Positions 61,011 through 64,000 of a DNA stretch of 64,000 nt are shown here, in pieces (the stretch's first letter is position 1; the number at the start of each line of letters is the position of its first letter). The stretch is from contig NZ_JAPHPW010000011.1 in the NCBI RefSeq assembly GCF_026241515.1, positions 97,323 through 161,322 on the forward strand. Direction: 5' to 3'. The position numbers and the translations under genes were made by a program. Below the pieces are notes generated by a model. That model saw only the letters and a program-made list of their open reading frames with translations. It ran no database searches and was not told the DNA's origin. This DNA is from Vibrio sp. 14G-20. GTDB taxonomy: Bacteria > Pseudomonadota > Gammaproteobacteria > Enterobacterales > Vibrionaceae.

Positions 61011-61814
61011 ATGTCACAAGAAGCAGCAGTGCATAATTACGTAGGCCAAGATAAAAGTGCGATTGCTGAAGCCTTCGGTAAAGCAGCAACAACGTATGAT
61101 AAACACGCTGAGTTTCAGCGCGATGTCGGCCACCGATTACTGGATAAGTTACCTAGCGACCTTTCAGGTTTAAAGGTACTCGATTTAGGTTGTGGTACGG
61201 GGTATTTCTCCGAACAGATGGTGAAGCGTGGTGCTGAGGTAGTGTGTGCTGATCTTTCTGTTGGAATGTTAGAAACAGCAGAGCAACGTTGTGGTACATC
61301 GGTCTCTTTATATCAACAAGCTGACGCTGAACAATTGCCGTTTGAAGATGGGTGTTTTGACATCGTTTTTTCAAGCTTAGCGTTACAATGGTGTGATGAT
61401 TTATCGTCACCTTTAAAGGAGATGAAGCGCGTTGTAGCGGCTAGTGGACGTGTGATTTTCTCAACTTTGCTTGATGGGTCACTGTTTGAGTTGAAAAAAT
61501 CATGGTCCAAAATTGACGCACATCAACACGTTAACCATTTTATTACAATCCATCAGGTAAAAATTGCGTTAGCGCAATCTAGCTGTACTGCTCATCAACT
61601 AGACTTGCCCACCATCACCGTTTGGTACGACACTGCGTTTGAACTGATGCGCGACCTTAAAGGCATCGGCGCTAATCACGTAAGTGGTCGCTCACAGGGT
61701 TTAACAAGTCGCAGCATGTTGCAGCTTGTTGAACGGGAATATCGAGAGTTCAAAAACCATCAAGGTTTCTTACCAGCAACATATCAAGTTTGTTTAGGGG
61801 TTATTCAATTATGA
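61011..61814 (+). CDS. bioC: BioC, malonyl-ACP O-methyltransferase
   Basis: SAM-dependent methyltransferase of 267 residues that methylates malonyl-ACP to start pimeloyl synthesis. The SAM loop [14 protein letters not shown] lies near 56-69, with [18 protein letters not shown] typical of BioC. It starts right after the bioF stop and overlaps bioD by four bases (ATGA). Confidence 0.94.
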   Translation: MSQEAAVHNYVGQDKSAIAEAFGKAATTYDKHAEFQRDVGHRLLDKLPSDLSGLKVLDLGCGTGYFSEQMVKRGAEVVCADLSVGMLETAEQRCGTSVSLYQQADAEQLPFEDGCFDIVFSSLALQWCDDLSSPLKEMKRVVAASGRVIFSTLLDGSLFELKKSWSKIDAHQHVNHFITIHQVKIALAQSSCTAHQLDLPTITVWYDTAFELMRDLKGIGANHVSGRSQGLTSRSMLQLVEREYREFKNHQGFLPATYQVCLGVIQL

Positions 61815-62494
61815 TTGATGCATTATTTATTGCAGGTACGGATACCGAAGTGGGAAAAACTGTGGTTTCAAAAGCGATTCTTCAAGCTTTGGCCGCACAA
61901 GATTTATCAACAATTGGTTATAAGCCAGTTGCTGCAGGGTGTGAAGAATACCCTGAAGGGTTACGTAACAGTGATGCATTGCATCTTCAAGAAGCGGCGA
62001 CGCAAGATATTGCTTACGAAGACGTTAACCCGTACGCATTGTTACTACCATCATCACCTCACATTGCTGCAAAGCATGACGGTGTCGTGGTTGATGAAGC
62101 GGTATTATCAGCGAAGCTAGAAGCGCATAAGCAAAACTCTGACATCGTTCTAGTTGAAGGTGCTGGTGGCTGGCGCGTGCCGGTTTCAGATGATGAATAC
62201 TTGTCTAGCTGGGTTAAGAAAGAGCAGCTTCCAGTGGTGTTGACGGTTGGTATTAAGCTTGGTTGTTTGAGCCACGCTCTATTAACCGCAGAGGCGATTC
62301 GTGCCGATGGTCTAAACCTAGTAGGTTGGGTAGCAAACCGCATTAATCCAGGCACTGAACATTACGCTGATATTATTGCGATGCTTGAAGATAAGCTAGG
62401 GGCGCCAAAGTTAGGTGAGATCCCTTACGTACCAAAAGCGAAATCTAAGAATATTGGTAAGTATATTAATGTACAGCCATTGCTTGAGCTTTAA
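61811..62494 (+). CDS. bioD: BioD, dethiobiotin synthetase
   Basis: ATP-dependent carboxylase that closes the ureido ring of dethiobiotin from DAPA. About 227 residues, with the P-loop [10 protein letters not shown] near 8-17 and [12 protein letters not shown] chose the ATG at 61811, coupled with bioC by ATGA; in-frame codons further upstream lie within bioC. A terminator ends the operon. No bioH is in the window. Confidence 0.95.
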   Translation: MIDALFIAGTDTEVGKTVVSKAILQALAAQDLSTIGYKPVAAGCEEYPEGLRNSDALHLQEAATQDIAYEDVNPYALLLPSSPHIAAKHDGVVVDEAVLSAKLEAHKQNSDIVLVEGAGGWRVPVSDDEYLSSWVKKEQLPVVLTVGIKLGCLSHALLTAEAIRADGLNLVGWVANRINPGTEHYADIIAMLEDKLGAPKLGEIPYVPKAKSKNIGKYINVQPLLEL

Positions 62495-62516
62495 TTCAAG
62501 TTATACGTTAAACAAG

Positions 62517-62544
62517 AAAAGGGCTGCGATTGCAGCCCTTTTGC
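62517..62544 (+). terminator. Terminator after the bio operon
   Basis: AAAAGGGCTGC (62517-62527), loop gatt region, GCAGCCCTTTT (62532-62542). It may also act on the minus strand for the small gene that stops at 62577. Confidence 0.9.
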
Positions 62545-62576
62545 TATTTTAAGCCTATGTAGAGTTAAGCTTGGGA

Positions 62577-62744
62577 TTAATGTTCTTTTGTAAGTCCCAT
62601 TAGTGCTTGTTGTGTCTCTGTTATATTGGTTTGCGCTGCTTGTGGCGTAAGAATACCGATCTGTTTCTTTGCTTCTTCTTCAGTAATCCCTAGGTGACAG
62701 CACAGTAAATCGATAGCCATTTGCGTGTTAGTACCTTCAACCAT
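62577..62744 (-). CDS. Small protein of unknown function
   Basis: A 55-residue predicted soluble protein, starting MVEGTNTQMAIDLLCCHLGI and ending MGLTKEH. It is helical, with two adjacent Cys (CC) in LLCCHLGITEEEAKK, which resembles a UBA-like or HTH-like helix pair. I chose the ATG at 62744, which has AGGGA a suitable distance upstream (the ATG at 62765 has none). It is a plausible gene by its ribosome binding site and terminator. I recognise no family. Confidence 0.6.
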   Translation of the reverse strand: MVEGTNTQMAIDLLCCHLGITEEEAKKQIGILTPQAAQTNITETQQALMGLTKEH

Positions 62745-63021
62745 GATCGTTCCCTTTTTGTACATGGACTAGCCAGTAAATCATCTGAAGTCACTGTAAA
62801 CGGATTGTTATATCGACACCATACGACTTAGGTCTAATAGACTAGGTTTGATTTGGATATGGTCTCGTAATCAAATGTTGCAATTTAATGCTTAACCTTG
62901 TTTTCTTAATCTAAGACTATATGTATAAGTAAGTAGAAGTCTTCAAGGTTGGAATCTATTGCTGTCTGCCTTGTCTATAACAATAAGTTTTATAAAAACA
63001 GCTTTCATGCGGAGATAAGTA

Positions 63022-63885
63022 ATGAAGCGAGTAATGTTGTTCCTTGCAACCAACCTAGCGGTTGTGTTGGTGCTAAGTGTTGTTCTTAATATTGTATACG
63101 CAGTCACTGGTATGCAACCCGGTAGCCTCTCAGGTTTATTGGTGATGGCTGCGGTATTTGGTTTTGGCGGCTCATTCATTTCATTAATGATGTCAAAGAA
63201 AATGGCGCTACGCTCTGTTGGCGGGATGGTCATTGAAAGCCCACGTAACGAAACAGAACATTGGTTGATGGAAACGGTAAGCCGTCAATCTCAACAAGTT
63301 GGTATTGGTATGCCAACAGTGGCGATCTACGATTCTCCAGACATTAACGCGTTTGCAACGGGCGCTAAGCGTGATGATTCATTGGTCGCAGTATCAACAG
63401 GTCTTCTACACAACATGACGCGTGATGAAGCTGAAGCGGTACTAGCTCACGAAGTTAGCCACATCGCGAACGGTGACATGGTGACAATGACTCTAATGCA
63501 AGGTGTTGTAAACACGTTCGTTATCTTCCTATCTCGTTTCATCGCCAACATTGTTGCGTCGAATGACAACGAAGAAGAGGGCGGCAGCAACATGATGGTG
63601 TACTTCGGTGTGTCTATGGTGTTGGAATTGGTGTTTGGTTTCTTAGCTAGCTTCATTACAATGTGGTACAGCCGTCATCGTGAGTTCCATGCCGATGCAG
63701 GTGCAGCGCGCTTGGTAGGTAAAGATAAGATGATTGCAGCGCTAGAGCGTCTAAAGGTGAGCCACGAGCCACAACTAGAAGGTTCTATGATGGCGTTTGG
63801 TATCAACGGTAAGAAGTCTCTAACTGAGCTTCTAATGAGCCACCCGCCGCTAGATAAGCGTATTGCGTCTTTACGTAACATGTAA
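63022..63885 (+). CDS. htpX: HtpX, membrane-bound zinc metalloprotease
   Basis: Inner-membrane protease that helps FtsH to degrade damaged membrane proteins. The 287 residues start with two membrane helices ([20 protein letters not shown] and [19 protein letters not shown]), then the catalytic HEVSH (HExxH near 140-144), another two hydrophobic stretches, and the third zinc-ligand region [16 protein letters not shown] precedes the ATG. The 277-base gap before it shows no clear heat-shock or CpxR element. Confidence 0.95.
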   Translation: MKRVMLFLATNLAVVLVLSVVLNIVYAVTGMQPGSLSGLLVMAAVFGFGGSFISLMMSKKMALRSVGGMVIESPRNETEHWLMETVSRQSQQVGIGMPTVAIYDSPDINAFATGAKRDDSLVAVSTGLLHNMTRDEAEAVLAHEVSHIANGDMVTMTLMQGVVNTFVIFLSRFIANIVASNDNEEEGGSNMMVYFGVSMVLELVFGFLASFITMWYSRHREFHADAGAARLVGKDKMIAALERLKVSHEPQLEGSMMAFGINGKKSLTELLMSHPPLDKRIASLRNM

Positions 63886-63929
63886 TTTCTAATACATGCT
63901 GCTTTCGTTAAGCGGTAATATGTATTCTA

Positions 63930-63951
63930 AAGGCTTCCTTCGGGAGGCCTT
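63930..63951 (+). terminator. Stem-loop after htpX
   Basis: AAGGC-t-TCC, loop ttcg, GGA-g-GCCTT: eight pairs with one mismatch, and a short AT tail. Probably the htpX terminator. Confidence 0.55.
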
Positions 63952-64000
63952 AATTATATGGTCCGCCTCACTCTCAAGCCATTAAGCTTAGAGTAGGCTC

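Noticed and set aside
62745..63021. A sigma-32 or CpxR site before htpX
   Set aside because: No sequence close enough to either consensus could be identified by eye in this AT-rich gap.

Overview
This 64 kb window is chromosomal, mostly core-genome DNA of a Vibrio (Vibrionaceae, gammaproteobacteria), probably near the Splendidus clade. The genus call rests on protein similarity and on gene neighbourhoods that are typical of Vibrio: csiV-mfd-PilZ (plzB-like)-lolCDE, comEC-msbA-lpxK-ycaR-kdsB, cmk-rpsA-ihfB-lapAB-pyrF, ald/lrp-ftsK-lolA-rarA-serS and bioA/bioBFCD. A Vibrio-type palindromic repeat lies in front of lolA. The clade is an impression, not demonstrated. I see no rRNA, tRNA, CRISPR array, integrase or intact insertion sequence.

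Layout. 1-5 kb: the end of a CBS-domain gene, a MATE efflux pump, a Zn/Cd/Pb-type P1B ATPase behind a textbook MerR-family operator, and uridine phosphorylase behind a CRP-like site. 5.5-9 kb, minus strand: an orphan CARF-nuclease (DUF1887; Card1/Can2-like) and a methyl-accepting chemotaxis protein. 9.2-15.8 kb: the hinT-(COG3014 lipoprotein)-ycfL-lpoB-thiK-ycfP-ndh block, ordered as in E. coli but without nagZ, with a perfect FNR box and a long structured leader before ndh. 15.9-21.5 kb, minus strand: GNAT acetyltransferase, csiV, mfd, PilZ-like protein. 21.7-24.9 kb: lolCDE. 25-31.7 kb: DUF2062 diverging from comEC, then msbA-lpxK-ycaR-kdsB for lipid A and Kdo.

31.9-37.2 kb: cmk-rpsA-ihfB-lapA-lapB-pyrF, with a clear structured rpsA leader. 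37.3-39 kb, minus strand: miaE and a membrane-anchored coiled-coil protein. 39.3-41.6 kb: cysB and a methyltransferase. 41.8-50.6 kb: ald diverging from lrp, then ftsK, lolA, rarA and serS. 50.7-57.1 kb, minus strand: a three-gene VieSAB-like phosphorelay (BvgS-type hybrid kinase, REC-EAL phosphodiesterase, REC-TPR protein). It looks AT-rich and may be an insertion between serS and bioA. 57.3-62.5 kb: the biotin locus, bioA diverging from bioBFCD across a BirA-type operator. 62.6-63.9 kb: a conserved-looking 55-residue protein and htpX.

Themes. Much of the window serves the cell envelope: Lol lipoprotein export (LolA, LolCDE), LPS precursor synthesis and its control (MsbA, LpxK, KdsB, LapAB), outer-membrane activators of peptidoglycan synthases (LpoB, CsiV) and membrane protein quality control (HtpX). 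The least routine parts are the orphan CARF-nuclease, the VieSAB-like cluster, the repeat fused to the lolA leader, an ORF-free stretch between tandem terminators before ndh, and the structured leaders of ndh and rpsA.
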